Shown piece after piece: positions 33,325 to 41,102 of a stretch of 41,227 nt of DNA. Source of the DNA: Terrihalobacillus insolitus (GTDB taxonomy: Bacteria > Bacillota > Bacilli > Bacillales > Amphibacillaceae); the NCBI RefSeq assembly GCF_028416575.1, contig NZ_JAMQKB010000023.1:1-41227 (forward strand). Direction: 5' to 3'. A program made the translations under genes and the position numbers. Positions within the stretch are counted from its first letter, which is position 1. The number at the start of each line of letters is the position of its first letter. The notes under the pieces were generated by a model that had not been told where the DNA came from, ran no database searches, and saw nothing but the letters and a program-made list of their open reading frames with translations.

Positions 33325-33353
33325 TTGACATTTATTTTTTAAACCACTAGAAT
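33325..33353 (+). promoter_or_regulatory. SigA-type promoter ahead of the MITE and yitT
   Basis: TTGACA (33325-33330), a 17-bp spacer and TAGAAT (33348-33353) form the best vegetative promoter I see in the window. It points through the MITE-like element into the YitT gene. Confidence 0.75.
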
Positions 33354-33379
33354 TCATTAGGTGTTTCTACTGACGTTTT

Positions 33380-33606
33380 AAGTGCGTGTTCAAAAAGTCG
33401 ACAAATTAGAAGCAAGCAGGTCGAGGCGGCGCTGTTTTGAGTAACGGAACGTATGCTTTTAATACGTGAGTAACGGAAAAACAAGCCATTTAAGGAATAC
33501 AGGCTAAGACCGCCACGTCCTGTGGCAACGCCTGCATGACCCACATCGTGTGGGCCTGAGATGCGCTGCTTATCATTTGGTGACTTTTTGAACATCCTCT
33601 TTAAGG
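33380..33606. mobile_element. MITE-like element, complete copy
   Basis: Perfect 13-bp inverted ends TGTTCAAAAAGTC (33387-33399) and GACTTTTTGAACA (33582-33594) enclose about 208 bp. Flanking AAGTGCG on the left and TCCTCTTTAA on the right recur with the ends elsewhere, so they may belong to the element. The interior is richer in G+C than its surroundings. A 90-codon frame on the minus strand (contains GPHDVGHAGVATGRGGLS) has no ribosome binding site and is probably not a gene. Fragments of the ends lie near 8798, 12482, 13983, 19583, 32521 and 38742. No transposase is encoded. Confidence 0.75.
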
Positions 33607-33624
33607 ATCGGAGTGTCATGTCTA

Positions 33625-34443
33625 ATGAATCGTTTATACAAATATGTAGTACTATTTGTGTTTTCTATCGTTCTAGGTTTTGCTTTTAATATGTTTCTGC
33701 TTCCCCATGAAGTATTGACTGGCGGAGTAACTGGTCTTGCCATGGTTCTTGGACTACTTTCTCCAATTAATTCAGGGATTTGGCTTGTTCTTTTAAATAT
33801 CCCGATCTTAATTGTTGGTTGGATGAAGGTAGGAAAGGAGTTTATTGGTAACAGTATATTTTCTGTGTTGGTCACTTCTATATCGATGCAGTATATCCCA
33901 GTTTATAAAGTAACCGATGATGCGTTATTGTCAGCAGTTTTTGGAGGCGTCATTGCTGGTGTGGCTATTGGACTTATTATACGATTTTACGGATCAACTG
34001 GAGGGTTTGATGTTATTGGAGTCATTCTTACTAAGAAACGTGATATCCCTCTTGGCGGATTAATTTTCGGGTTAAATAGTGTCGTTGTATTTATATCTGG
34101 ATTTGTATTTTCCTGGGGATTAGCATTGTATACGATGGCTTCCATTTACATTACTGGAATTGTGATTGATCGGGTTCATACCCGCCATATAAAATTGAAT
34201 CTTATGGTTGTAACAAATCGAGGAGAAGAACTTAAAAGTGAGCTTATTAAAAATTTAATTCGAGGTATTACTGTAATAGATGGACAGGGAGCATATTCCA
34301 ATACGGAACGTAAAGTGCTATACACCGTCATTTCACGCTATGAATTAGCATTAGTGAAGCCTCTTATTGCAAGTGTTGACCCTGCTGCATTTGTTAGTAT
34401 CAGCGAAACCGTTGAAGTCATCGGTAATTTTAGAAGAGAATAA
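33625..34443 (+). CDS. YitT-family membrane protein
   Basis: ATG 33625 is nine bases after GGAGTG (GTG 33613 rejected). The 272-residue protein has five or six membrane helices (YitT/DUF161 part, about 8-165, with LPHEVLTGGVTGLA and FYGSTGGFDVIG) and a C-terminal soluble DUF2179 domain (about 185-268, with ITVIDGQGAYSNTERKVLY). Bacilli carry several paralogues of unknown transport or regulatory function. A strong promoter lies 270 bp upstream, with the MITE-like element in its leader. Confidence 0.9.
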   Translation: MNRLYKYVVLFVFSIVLGFAFNMFLLPHEVLTGGVTGLAMVLGLLSPINSGIWLVLLNIPILIVGWMKVGKEFIGNSIFSVLVTSISMQYIPVYKVTDDALLSAVFGGVIAGVAIGLIIRFYGSTGGFDVIGVILTKKRDIPLGGLIFGLNSVVVFISGFVFSWGLALYTMASIYITGIVIDRVHTRHIKLNLMVVTNRGEELKSELIKNLIRGITVIDGQGAYSNTERKVLYTVISRYELALVKPLIASVDPAAFVSISETVEVIGNFRRE

Positions 34444-34453
34444 GAATGGGACG

Positions 34454-34507
34454 ATCTGCAACCAAAAATCCTTTTCACTAATGTTTTTCCAGTTTTGGTT
34501 GACAGAT
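34454..34507. terminator. Inverted repeat after yitT, possible terminator
   Basis: ATCTGCAACCAAAA (34454-34467) pairs with TTTTGGTTG-A-CAGAT (34493-34507), a 14-bp stem with one bulge and a 25-nt loop. No T run follows, so termination is uncertain. Nothing else is seen in 34508-34690. Confidence 0.4.
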
Positions 34508-34706
34508 TGTGATCATTTTATCCTACAGAAGGTCACTTACCACATCATACGAATTCATTACTTACCTTATTATGCATAACCTGCAGCACCATCACCATTT
34601 ATTTCTCGCCTTTTTATCTAAATGTTGGACAAAATCCCAAACAATAAGCTCTCAATCTCATAAAGTAAAGATATAACAAATTTACCACAAAGGAAGGGGG
34701 ATTCGT

Positions 34707-34946
34707 ATGCCTTGTTTTCCTGGCTATCGGTATTGAGGACCACATTGTACGGGGCCGGGTGCTCCGGTAAACCAACTTGATGCCATTTGTATGGAACATG
34801 ATGCCTGTTATCAAAAATTCGGTCCAAACAAAATGTGTGATGAAATGTTTTTAAATCGGATTAAACCTTTCGTACATCAACCCAATAAAATGGGAAGAGA
34901 TGCCGCAATTATGTATAGAGCAATAAAACTAAAACTCACGATATGA
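34707..34946 (+). pseudogene. Phospholipase A2-like gene with an in-frame TGA at a Cys position
   Basis: ATG 34707 has an excellent AGGAAGGGGG site. Translation reads MPCFPGYRY, then TGA (34734-34736), then GPHCTGPGAPVNQLDAICME, HDACYQKFGPNKMCDEMF and a basic tail to TGA 34944-34946, 79 codons in all. As I recall the family, bacterial PLA2-like proteins read Y-(C)-G-P-x-C-x-GPGAP...D-x-C-x-x-HD-x-CY, so the TGA falls where a Ca-loop cysteine is expected; the catalytic HD is intact. Everything else is well preserved and the gene ends in a terminator. It is either a very recent nonsense mutation, a sequencing error, or a Cys-to-selenocysteine recoding. I list it as pseudogene because TGA is normally a stop. 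Confidence 0.72.
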
Positions 34947-34975
34947 AGGGAATCGCCATTGGCGTCCCTTTTTTC
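34946..34975 (+). terminator. Terminator after the PLA2-like gene
   Basis: AAGGGA-ATCGCC and GGCG-T-CCCTT (34946-34970) form a stable stem with an ATT loop followed by T6. Confidence 0.85.
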
Positions 34976-35163
34976 TATTCTCTGAAAATAGTATTGCCCT
35001 TTTTGGCATACATCATTAGAAAATGATAAAAAAAGCGCAAACAATAAAACTAGTGATACGCTAGAATTCCAACGCTAAGTTACGATTTATAACAAGTAAA
35101 AGACGAATTATGAACGTATGTTTGGAAACTTAGTAATTGATGATATAGAAAAACCTACTTTTC

Positions 35164-35197
35164 ATTTGTATATATAAGCAAATCATTATATAATGAT
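35164..35197 (+). promoter_or_regulatory. ars promoter and probable ArsR operator
   Basis: TTGTAT (35166-35171), a 17-bp spacer and TATAAT (35189-35194) form the promoter. ATTTG-N10-CAAAT (35164-35183) covers the -35 and spacer, and a perfect 16-bp palindrome ATCATTATATAATGAT (35182-35197) covers the -10. Either could be the ArsR binding site. The start codon follows GAGGGGG. Confidence 0.7.
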
Positions 35198-35225
35198 ATC
35201 TAAATGAAAAAAGAGGGGGCTTGTT

Positions 35226-35570
35226 ATGCTTAAAACTGCAGTTGAGATCGATAAGGCGGCTATGATTTTGAAATTGTTCGGTGATCGAACACGTTTAACG
35301 ATGATGAAAATCCTTGATCATCATGATTGCTGTGTTTGCGAATTCGTTGAAATTTTCCAAGCAAGTCAACCGTCCATTAGCCAACACCTTCGCAAACTGA
35401 GGGATGTTGGTCTGGTAAGAGAAGAGAGAAGGGGACAATGGATTTTTTACTCGATTAATAAGAGCAATGACTATTATCCATTCGTTCAAAAGATCCTTGA
35501 TCAACTACCTGATCAAGATCATAAATTAAAAGAATTAGAAGAACAAGGTACAAGAATTACCTGTTGTTAA
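35226..35570 (+). CDS. arsR: ArsR-type arsenite-responsive repressor
   Basis: The 114-residue winged-helix repressor has the sensor cysteines C35, C36 and C38 (DCCVCEF) at the position of the ELCVCD motif of arsenic-sensing ArsR proteins. The recognition helix is in [18 protein letters not shown], and a further Cys pair ends the protein. It should release the operator on binding As(III) or Sb(III). It is the first gene of arsRBC and autoregulates through the sites upstream. Confidence 0.92.
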   Translation: MLKTAVEIDKAAMILKLFGDRTRLTMMKILDHHDCCVCEFVEIFQASQPSISQHLRKLRDVGLVREERRGQWIFYSINKSNDYYPFVQKILDQLPDQDHKLKELEEQGTRITCC

Positions 35571-35586
35571 TTGGAGGGAATGCAGC

Positions 35587-36885
35587 TTGACATCATCGAT
35601 TATACTGGCATCTTTAATCTTTGTGGCAACCCTAGTCTTAGTGATTTGGCAGCCAAAAGGTTTATCGATTGGATGGTCCGCATGTGGCGGAGCTGTCCTT
35701 GCTTTATTAGTAGGAGTAGTAGGGTTTAGTGATGTATTAGAAGTTACACAGATTGTATGGAACGCAACGTTAGCATTTGTTGCTATTATTCTTATTTCAT
35801 TACTATTAGATGAGATTGGATTTTTTGAATGGGCTGCTCTTCACATGGCAAGAGCTGCGAAAGGTAACGGAGTAAAAATGTTTGTCTATGTAAGTGTACT
35901 GGGTGCCATCGTTGCCGCATTTTTTGCTAACGACGGAGCTGCATTAATTTTGACTCCAATTGTGTTAGCAATGGTTCGTAACTTGAATTTTCAAGAAAAA
36001 ATGGTGTTTCCGTTCATTATGGCAAGTGGATTTATTGCGGATACAACATCATTACCATTGATCGTTAGTAATTTAGTGAATATTGTTTCGGCAGATTTCT
36101 TTGAGATTGGGTTTGTGGAATACGCATCTAGAATGATTATTCCAAACTTATTCTCACTTACTGCGACCATTGTTGTACTCTTCATTTATTTCAGAAAAAA
36201 CATACCAGAAAATTACGATCTATCACAACTCAAGGAACCGGATGAAGCGATAAGAGATCCCAAATTATTTCGTATATCATGGTATGTTCTTAGTGTATTG
36301 TTGATCGGTTATTTTGTTAGTGAATTTATCAACCTGCCCGTATCGATTGTTGCAGGAATTATTGCATTTTTCTTTTTAATGATGGCAAGAAATAGTAGGG
36401 CTGTCGATACAGCGTCCGTTCTTAAGGGAGCACCATGGGCAATCGTATTCTTTTCGATTGGGATGTACGTTGTTGTATACGGCCTGAAAAATGCTGGGCT
36501 TACAGATGTACTAGCTCAAGTGATCCAAGCAAGTGCTGAACAAGGACTATTTATTGCTACGATAGCAATGGGCTTCATTGCTGCTATTTTGTCGTCGGTT
36601 ATGAACAACATGCCGACAGTAATGATCGATGCTTTAGCGATTGCAGAAACAAATACTTCTGGTGTGATGCGGGAAACGCTTGTTTATGCGAATGTAATTG
36701 GATCTGACTTAGGTCCAAAAATTACACCAATTGGTTCCCTTGCAACCCTTTTATGGCTTCATGTTTTGTCTCAAAAAGGTGTAAAAATCTCATGGGGAAC
36801 TTACTTTAAAACGGGAATTATTTTAACAATCCCAATCTTACTTATTACTTTAATAGGACTATATTTAACACTATTGATTCTTTAA
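35587..36885 (+). CDS. arsB: ArsB arsenite efflux permease
   Basis: TTG 35587 follows GGAGGG, 16 bp after arsR. The 432-residue protein has 11-12 membrane helices and the ArsB/NhaD features [14 protein letters not shown] (about 112-125), [20 protein letters not shown] and [11 protein letters not shown], with [20 protein letters not shown] near the end. It exports As(OH)3/Sb(OH)3 by proton exchange. No arsA is present, so it works as a secondary carrier. Confidence 0.95.
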   Translation: MTSSIILASLIFVATLVLVIWQPKGLSIGWSACGGAVLALLVGVVGFSDVLEVTQIVWNATLAFVAIILISLLLDEIGFFEWAALHMARAAKGNGVKMFVYVSVLGAIVAAFFANDGAALILTPIVLAMVRNLNFQEKMVFPFIMASGFIADTTSLPLIVSNLVNIVSADFFEIGFVEYASRMIIPNLFSLTATIVVLFIYFRKNIPENYDLSQLKEPDEAIRDPKLFRISWYVLSVLLIGYFVSEFINLPVSIVAGIIAFFFLMMARNSRAVDTASVLKGAPWAIVFFSIGMYVVVYGLKNAGLTDVLAQVIQASAEQGLFIATIAMGFIAAILSSVMNNMPTVMIDALAIAETNTSGVMRETLVYANVIGSDLGPKITPIGSLATLLWLHVLSQKGVKISWGTYFKTGIILTIPILLITLIGLYLTLLIL

Positions 36886-36901
36886 AAAGGAGCTTATCAT
36901 T

Positions 36902-37321
36902 ATGTCAAAAAAAACGATCTATTTCTTATGTACTGGTAATTCTTGCAGAAGCCAAATGGCTGAAGGGTGGGCAAAAAAATATTTAGGGGACGAGTGGGAA
37001 GTTAAGAGTGCAGGCATTGAAGCACATGGCTTAAACCCGAATGCAGTGAAAGCGATGCATGAAGTTGGAATAGACATCTCCGATCAAAAATCAGAAATCA
37101 TGGATACGGACATTTTAAATAATGCAGCTATGGCAGTTACGCTTTGTGGAGACGCAGCAGATCGATGCCCGATGACACCACCTCATGTGAAGAGGGAACA
37201 TTGGGGATTTGACGACCCAGCAAAAGCAGAAGGAACAGATGAGGAAAAGTGGAATGTTTTCCAACGTGTGCGGGACGAAATTGGTGAACGAATAAAACGC
37301 TTTGCAGAAACTGGTGAATAA
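36902..37321 (+). CDS. arsC: Thioredoxin-coupled arsenate reductase
   Basis: The 139-residue enzyme has the low-molecular-weight phosphatase-like loop C10-TGNSC15-RS and the redox pair C82 and C89 ([11 protein letters not shown]), at the same positions as in B. subtilis ArsC. It reduces arsenate to arsenite for export by ArsB, recycled by thioredoxin. AAAGGAG lies upstream of ATG 36902, 16 bp after arsB. Confidence 0.95.
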   Translation: MSKKTIYFLCTGNSCRSQMAEGWAKKYLGDEWEVKSAGIEAHGLNPNAVKAMHEVGIDISDQKSEIMDTDILNNAAMAVTLCGDAADRCPMTPPHVKREHWGFDDPAKAEGTDEEKWNVFQRVRDEIGERIKRFAETGE

Positions 37322-37371
37322 TTAGAAATCCGTACGTAATGCGAACATGATGATTCGTCAAGCTATAGTAC

Positions 37372-37414
37372 AAGTTAATGGATGGCAAGTATTAAGCTTG
37401 CTATCCATTAACTT
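37372..37414. terminator. Long hairpin after arsC
   Basis: AAGTTAATGGATGGCAAG pairs with CTTGCTATCCATTAACTT (18 bp with one G-U pair, 7-nt loop). The right arm is not followed by a T run, so it may stabilise the mRNA end or terminate weakly rather than being a classic terminator. Confidence 0.6.
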
Positions 37415-37532
37415 ATACGTTCTTGAACCCTCACAAAGCAATTTCTGAAATAATAAGAAGATGTATAGTATGATGATTATACAAACTTCCTCAAGTTAGC
37501 ACTTTAACAGCACCAACGATAGTTAACCATTT

Positions 37533-37667
37533 TTAATAACCATAGCCGCCAAAAGCGGGAGCTATGATAATTAGCAAGACAAACAATACAACTAGTAAGG
37601 CAAATCCACCACCAAATCCTGCGCCGTATCCATAGCCGGCACTAGCACCGGCAAAGCCGCCACTCAT
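37533..37667 (-). CDS. YjcZ-family tiny sporulation membrane peptide
   Basis: ATG 37667 follows GGGAGGTG. The 44-residue product has a Gly/Ala/Tyr-rich N-terminus (MSGGFAGASAGYGYGAGFGG), a helix FALLVVLFVLLIIIA and a tail PAFGGYGY, the standard layout of the YjcZ/tiny-TM sporulation family. It shares the MSGGF start and the LLVVLFVLL core with the gene at 8198-8311. A SigK-like promoter lies upstream. Its molecular role is unknown. Confidence 0.85.
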   Translation of the reverse strand: MSGGFAGASAGYGYGAGFGGGFALLVVLFVLLIIIAPAFGGYGY

Positions 37668-37697
37668 TACGAATCACCTCCCTGACCAATGTAATAG

Positions 37698-37706
37698 TAT
37701 TCTATG
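37698..37706 (-). promoter_or_regulatory. SigK-like promoter box
   Basis: The minus strand reads CATAGAATA, identical to the box before the gene at 8198-8311. An AC dinucleotide 17 bases further upstream fits the SigK -35. It lies 30 bp before the start codon. Confidence 0.5.
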
Positions 37707-37800
37707 TATTTGACTTAATTAATGTAATGGACAATATCCTATATCAGTAAAAGTGATTTAAAAATATTTGACAGTAATTACGCCCTCCATTTGATTATAG

Positions 37801-38632
37801 CTCTCATCCGGTCGATGAAGACGCATTCGGAGCGAAAAACCAGCCAAACGTGCTCTCATCGGGTCGATCAAGACGCATTCGGAGCGAAAAACCAGCCAAA
37901 CGTGCTCTCATCCGGTCGATCAAGACGCATTCGGAGCGAAAAACCAGCCGAACGTGCTCTCATCGGGTCGATCAAGACGCATTCGGAGCGAAAAACCAGC
38001 CGAACGTGCTCTCATCGGGTCGATCAAGACGCATTCGGAGCGAAAAACCAGCCAAACGTGCTCTCATCCGGTCGATGAAGACGCATTCGGAGCCAAAAAC
38101 CAGCCGAACGCGCTCTCATCCAGTCGATCAAGACGCATTCGGAGCGAAAAACCAGCCGAACGCGCTCTCATCCGGTCGATCAAGACGCATTCGGAGCGAA
38201 AAACCAGCCGAACGCGCTCTCATCCGGTCGATCAAGACGCATTCGGAGCGAAAAACCAGCCGAACGTGCTCTCATCCAGTCGATCAAGACGCATTCGGAG
38301 CGAAAAACCAGCCAAACGTGCTCTCATCCGGTCGATCAAGACGCATTCGGAGCGAAAAACCAGCCGAACGTGCTCTCATCCGGTCGATGAAGACGCATTC
38401 GGAGCGAAAAACCAGCCAAACGTGCTCTCATCCGGTCGATGAAGACGCATTCGGAGCGAAAAACCAGCCGAACGCGCTCTCATCGGGTCGATGAAGACGC
38501 ATTCGGAGCGAAAAACCAGCCGAACGCGCTCTCATCGGGTCGATCAAGACGCATTCGGAGCGAAAAACCAGCCGAACGCGCTCTCATCCGGTCGATCAAG
38601 ACGCATTCGGAGCGAAAAACCAGCCGAACGTG
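37801..38632. repeat. Tandem array of sixteen 52-bp units
   Basis: Sixteen head-to-tail copies with exactly 52 bp period, starting at CTCTCATC (37801, 37853, ... 38581). Each runs through GTCGAT, AAGACGCATTCGGAG, CGAAAAACCAGCC and AACG. Units differ only at a few two-state sites (CCGG/CGGG/CCAG after CAT, G or C after CGAT, A or G after CAGCC, T or C after AACG), which are shuffled among copies. There are no spacers, so this is not CRISPR. Because 52 is not a multiple of three, long forward frames arise by chance; none has a ribosome binding site. Confidence 0.97.
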
Positions 38633-38741
38633 CAATCTGCCCCGTCTGCTCGCTTTTAATTATCTTGCTTTTGGCCTTTTATACGAAAACTAGTGACTTT
38701 AATCTTGTTTTCATTCATTGAGGTGGCTTATGCCATGGAGG

Positions 38742-38758
38742 TTTTTGAATACGCACTA
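38742..38758 (-). repeat. Fragment of the MITE-like repeat, outer left end
   Basis: TTTTTGAATACGCACT matches the reverse complement of the left end at 33380-33396 with one change. The rest of 38633-38957 shows no gene on either strand; two AGAGCTCC copies (38866-38873, 38894-38901) are the only other structure noticed. Confidence 0.45.
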
Positions 38759-38957
38759 TAAGTTTTAATTGATAGAATGACAGGATGAAATCGCGGTGGT
38801 TTTCCGAGGTTTTAAGGCGACAACAATGCCGTAGTTACACGTGTACATAATTCTTCATTATTATAGAGCTCCTCCAGATTTGAAACATCTTAGAAGAGCT
38901 CCATTTAAATTGCATTTTTCGTTTTGAGATTAAATTTCTGTTATTTTGAATTCATAG

Positions 38958-39377
38958 CTACAGTGCTGAAACGGTTGCCAATGTAGCGAGTGGAAGAATG
39001 GCACTTCCAAGACCTCCGCCATATCCAGGACCGAATCCATGGCCATAGCCAAAGCCAGGACTTCCATAACCATATCCATAGCCTGGGGTTCCATACCCAT
39101 AGCCATATCCAGGAGATCCATAACCATATCCACGTTCGTCGTAATTGCTTGGTTCTTCTCTATAACCATTGTCTAAAAGCAAATAAACATGATTGTTATC
39201 TACATTATCGATCGTACCTTGATAAACTTGTTGATCAACAGTCACTATTTTTACTTTCTTCTTCATATGTGCAACGCAAGTATTGTAAATGTCATTGAAA
39301 TGATTATGAAGATGCTCAGGATACTGGTAATTCATTGGGATTTGCGCTTGCTGATTGTAAAAATTATTATGCATCAT
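38958..39377 (-). CDS. Sm-like N-terminal, Gly/Tyr-rich C-terminal sporulation-type protein
   Basis: ATG 39377 is eight bases after AAAGGAGG. The 139-residue protein has an N-terminal region (1-35) rich in Asn, His and Tyr. A small beta domain (about 36-72: MKKKVKIVTVDQQVYQGTID, then HVYLLLDNG) with the look of an Sm/LSm fold comes next. It is followed by repeats of GYGYG(S/T)PGYGYG (about 83-118) and a C-terminal hydrophobic stretch LGSAILPLATLATVSAL. Homologues are common in Bacilli, sometimes wrongly named phosphatidylinositol kinase. The composition suggests a spore-surface or sporulation protein; the function is unknown. Confidence 0.75.
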   Translation of the reverse strand: MMHNNFYNQQAQIPMNYQYPEHLHNHFNDIYNTCVAHMKKKVKIVTVDQQVYQGTIDNVDNNHVYLLLDNGYREEPSNYDERGYGYGSPGYGYGYGTPGYGYGYGSPGFGYGHGFGPGYGGGLGSAILPLATLATVSAL

Positions 39378-39594
39378 TATTCATTTCCTCCTTTGTTCTT
39401 TTCAGTGACAGGATATTCAACTAAGGAGATTATGTGCATATATCACTTTAATGATGAGACGAAAATATGAAATTGAGAAAGTTCGAGAAGTCTATCAATG
39501 AAGTAGTGTGGGGCTTAATCTACAGATTAATTTTCACATAAAACCACCCTTCCATAATATGAATAAAATAAAGGAAGGAAGGAAGGAGGAGATT

Positions 39595-40491
39595 ATGAAA
39601 GTAGATGCAGTATTTGAAGGTGGAGGAATAAAAGGTCTGGCATATATCGGAGCAATAGAAATCATGGAAGAAGCAGGGTATAAGTGGGAACGTTTAGCTG
39701 GAACATCGGTTGGATCAATAGTTGCATCATTGTTAGCTGTTGGTTATAACGCAAAAGAGCTTAAGCGTTTAATGATTGAACTTCCTTTTGAAAAGATTGA
39801 AAAGAAAACGACTGTTGGTAATATCCCGATTATTGGATCATGGCTTAGCTTGTCTATAAATAACGGAATTTATAGGATGACAATTCTAGAGGAATGGTTG
39901 AACATGGCACTAAAAGCAAAAGGCATACGTTGCTTTGGTGATTTGCCAGAAAACAAACTAAAAATCGTGATAACGGATCTTTCTCGAAATAGAATGTCTA
40001 TTCTTCCTGATGATCTTCCCCTTTATAATGTTGACCCTAAATCATTTCCAATTGCTTCAGCTGTTCTAATGAGTAATTCTATTCCTTTCTTCTTTATACC
40101 AAGTAAGTTAAATGGGAATGTTATTGTAGATGGTGGAGTTCTCAGCAATTATCCTATCTGGATATTTGATGTAGATGGAATGCCAAGATGGCCTACCATA
40201 GGTTTTCGTTTATCTGGACCAAGTGCAATATCACAACCATCTCGAGTGAACGGTCCAGTAAAAACAACATTAGCTATCATTCGTACGATGTTAGAAGCGC
40301 ATGACAAGAAATATATCAATTCACACAATGCCACTAGAACAGTTTTTATCAAGAATATTGATGTTGGTGCTACAGACTTTAACATCTCTAATAAGCAAAA
40401 ATTTCAATTAATTGAACTAGGCAGGAATTCGACATATAATTTTATTAAGGATTGGAAGTTTATAAATTATGTAAAACAATATCGCATTTAA
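39595..40491 (+). CDS. Patatin-like phospholipase
   Basis: ATG 39595 follows GGAAGGAGGAG; an in-frame start at 39508 lacks a site. The 298-residue protein has the patatin plan: oxyanion loop GGGIKG (9-14), nucleophile S38 in GTSVG, and the dyad aspartate D179 in VDGGVLSNYP. There is no signal peptide, so it is cytoplasmic or membrane-associated. Such enzymes hydrolyse phospholipid or other acyl esters. It is monocistronic. This is a second, unrelated phospholipase-type gene in the window besides the PLA2-like one. Confidence 0.92.
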   Translation: MKVDAVFEGGGIKGLAYIGAIEIMEEAGYKWERLAGTSVGSIVASLLAVGYNAKELKRLMIELPFEKIEKKTTVGNIPIIGSWLSLSINNGIYRMTILEEWLNMALKAKGIRCFGDLPENKLKIVITDLSRNRMSILPDDLPLYNVDPKSFPIASAVLMSNSIPFFFIPSKLNGNVIVDGGVLSNYPIWIFDVDGMPRWPTIGFRLSGPSAISQPSRVNGPVKTTLAIIRTMLEAHDKKYINSHNATRTVFIKNIDVGATDFNISNKQKFQLIELGRNSTYNFIKDWKFINYVKQYRI

Positions 40492-40608
40492 TGATATATA
40501 ATTTGATGGCTTTTTTATTAACATTTGGCACAACCAAAGACGCGCCCGTCGAGACTAGAAGCCTATCATAGCGTATTTAAAGGATTCATTATTTGTGGTA
40601 TTGGTTTT

Positions 40609-40643
40609 GTACACAATTTTCTCTGTCTGAGAAAACTGTGTAC
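40609..40643. other. 15-bp inverted repeat in an intergenic region
   Basis: GTACACAATTTTCTC and GAGAAAACTGTGTAC are complementary at 14 of 15 positions around a TGTCT loop. No T run follows. It lies in the 250-bp gap after the patatin gene, which holds no recognisable gene. It could be an operator or a decayed terminator. Confidence 0.5.
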
Positions 40644-40744
40644 TATATATGGTGCTGGATAATTATTTCCGTACCTCCGTATTAGTTATAGCGAAAAGGG
40701 AAGTGGATTCAAACCGTGTAAATACCGTTATATGAGGTCATCGG

Positions 40745-40980
40745 ATGGGGAAAGGTAAGGTTTTGGAACAATTGAAAGCCTAAAAGATTAGAGCGAGGCT
40801 TGTTTGTTCTTTACTTTGCTTCTAAAGATTGTCGCGTTCCTTGGTATGCGAAAGTAATTTCTATTTGTGTTATAGCTTATGCTTTTAGCTCCATCGATTT
40901 CATACCTGATTTCATACCCGTATTAGGTTATTTTGACGATCTTACTCTTATTCCATTAGGCATTTCATTAGCGGTGAACT
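40745..40980 (+). pseudogene. DUF1232 (YkvA-like) gene, frameshifted and cut by an IS element
   Basis: ATG 40745 with GAGGTC upstream begins MGKGKVLEQLKA and stops at TAA 40781. The family sequence resumes in the next frame: KRLERGLFVLYFASKDCRVP, WYAKVISICVIAYAFSSIDF and IPDFIPVLGYFDDLTLIPLG, clear DUF1232. After LAV the reading frame enters the right end of an IS200/IS605 element (about 40974). So the gene has one frameshift around 40776-40784 and a 3' truncation. The native protein is a small membrane-associated protein of unknown function. Confidence 0.75.
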
Positions 40981-41102
40981 ACTCCCACCACTTACCACCC
41001 TTGCGGGTTGCTTGAAGTGGGGGCTTCTTGGGTAATCGCCACTTTTGGTAGCTGACAAAATTGACCAAGCTAACCCTCTTGTTCCAAGAGTTCATATTGA
41101 CT
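40974..41102 (-). mobile_element. IS200/IS605 (TnpB-type) right end and probable omega-RNA region
   Basis: Reading the minus strand from the tnpB stop, the sequence ends in an outer stem (CCCCCACTT with AAGTGGTGGG) around an inner hairpin ACCC-GCAA-GGGT, followed by GTAGTTCAC. This is the subterminal hairpin and cleavage-site layout of these elements, and in TnpB systems it is transcribed as the 3' scaffold of the guide RNA. The same structure with a different inner stem is at 190-242. The exact boundary (near 40974) is inferred from where DUF1232 homology is lost. Confidence 0.7.

Noticed and set aside
33347..33619. 90-codon minus-strand gene inside the MITE-like element
   Set aside because: It is co-extensive with the element and its inverted ends, has no ribosome binding site and matches no known fold; it is probably just open sequence of the repeat.
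34614..34827. Minus-strand frames of 66 and 69 codons
   Set aside because: They are antisense to the PLA2-like gene, have no ribosome binding site and no recognisable motif.
37801..38632. CRISPR array
   Set aside because: The units are contiguous 52-bp copies with no unique spacers, and no cas gene is present in the window.
37791..38721. Protein-coding repeats (forward frames of 76 to 214 codons in the tandem array)
   Set aside because: The 52-bp period rotates all three frames, so long open frames arise automatically. There is no ribosome binding site, and frames end wherever a unit carries TGA (CGATGAAG).
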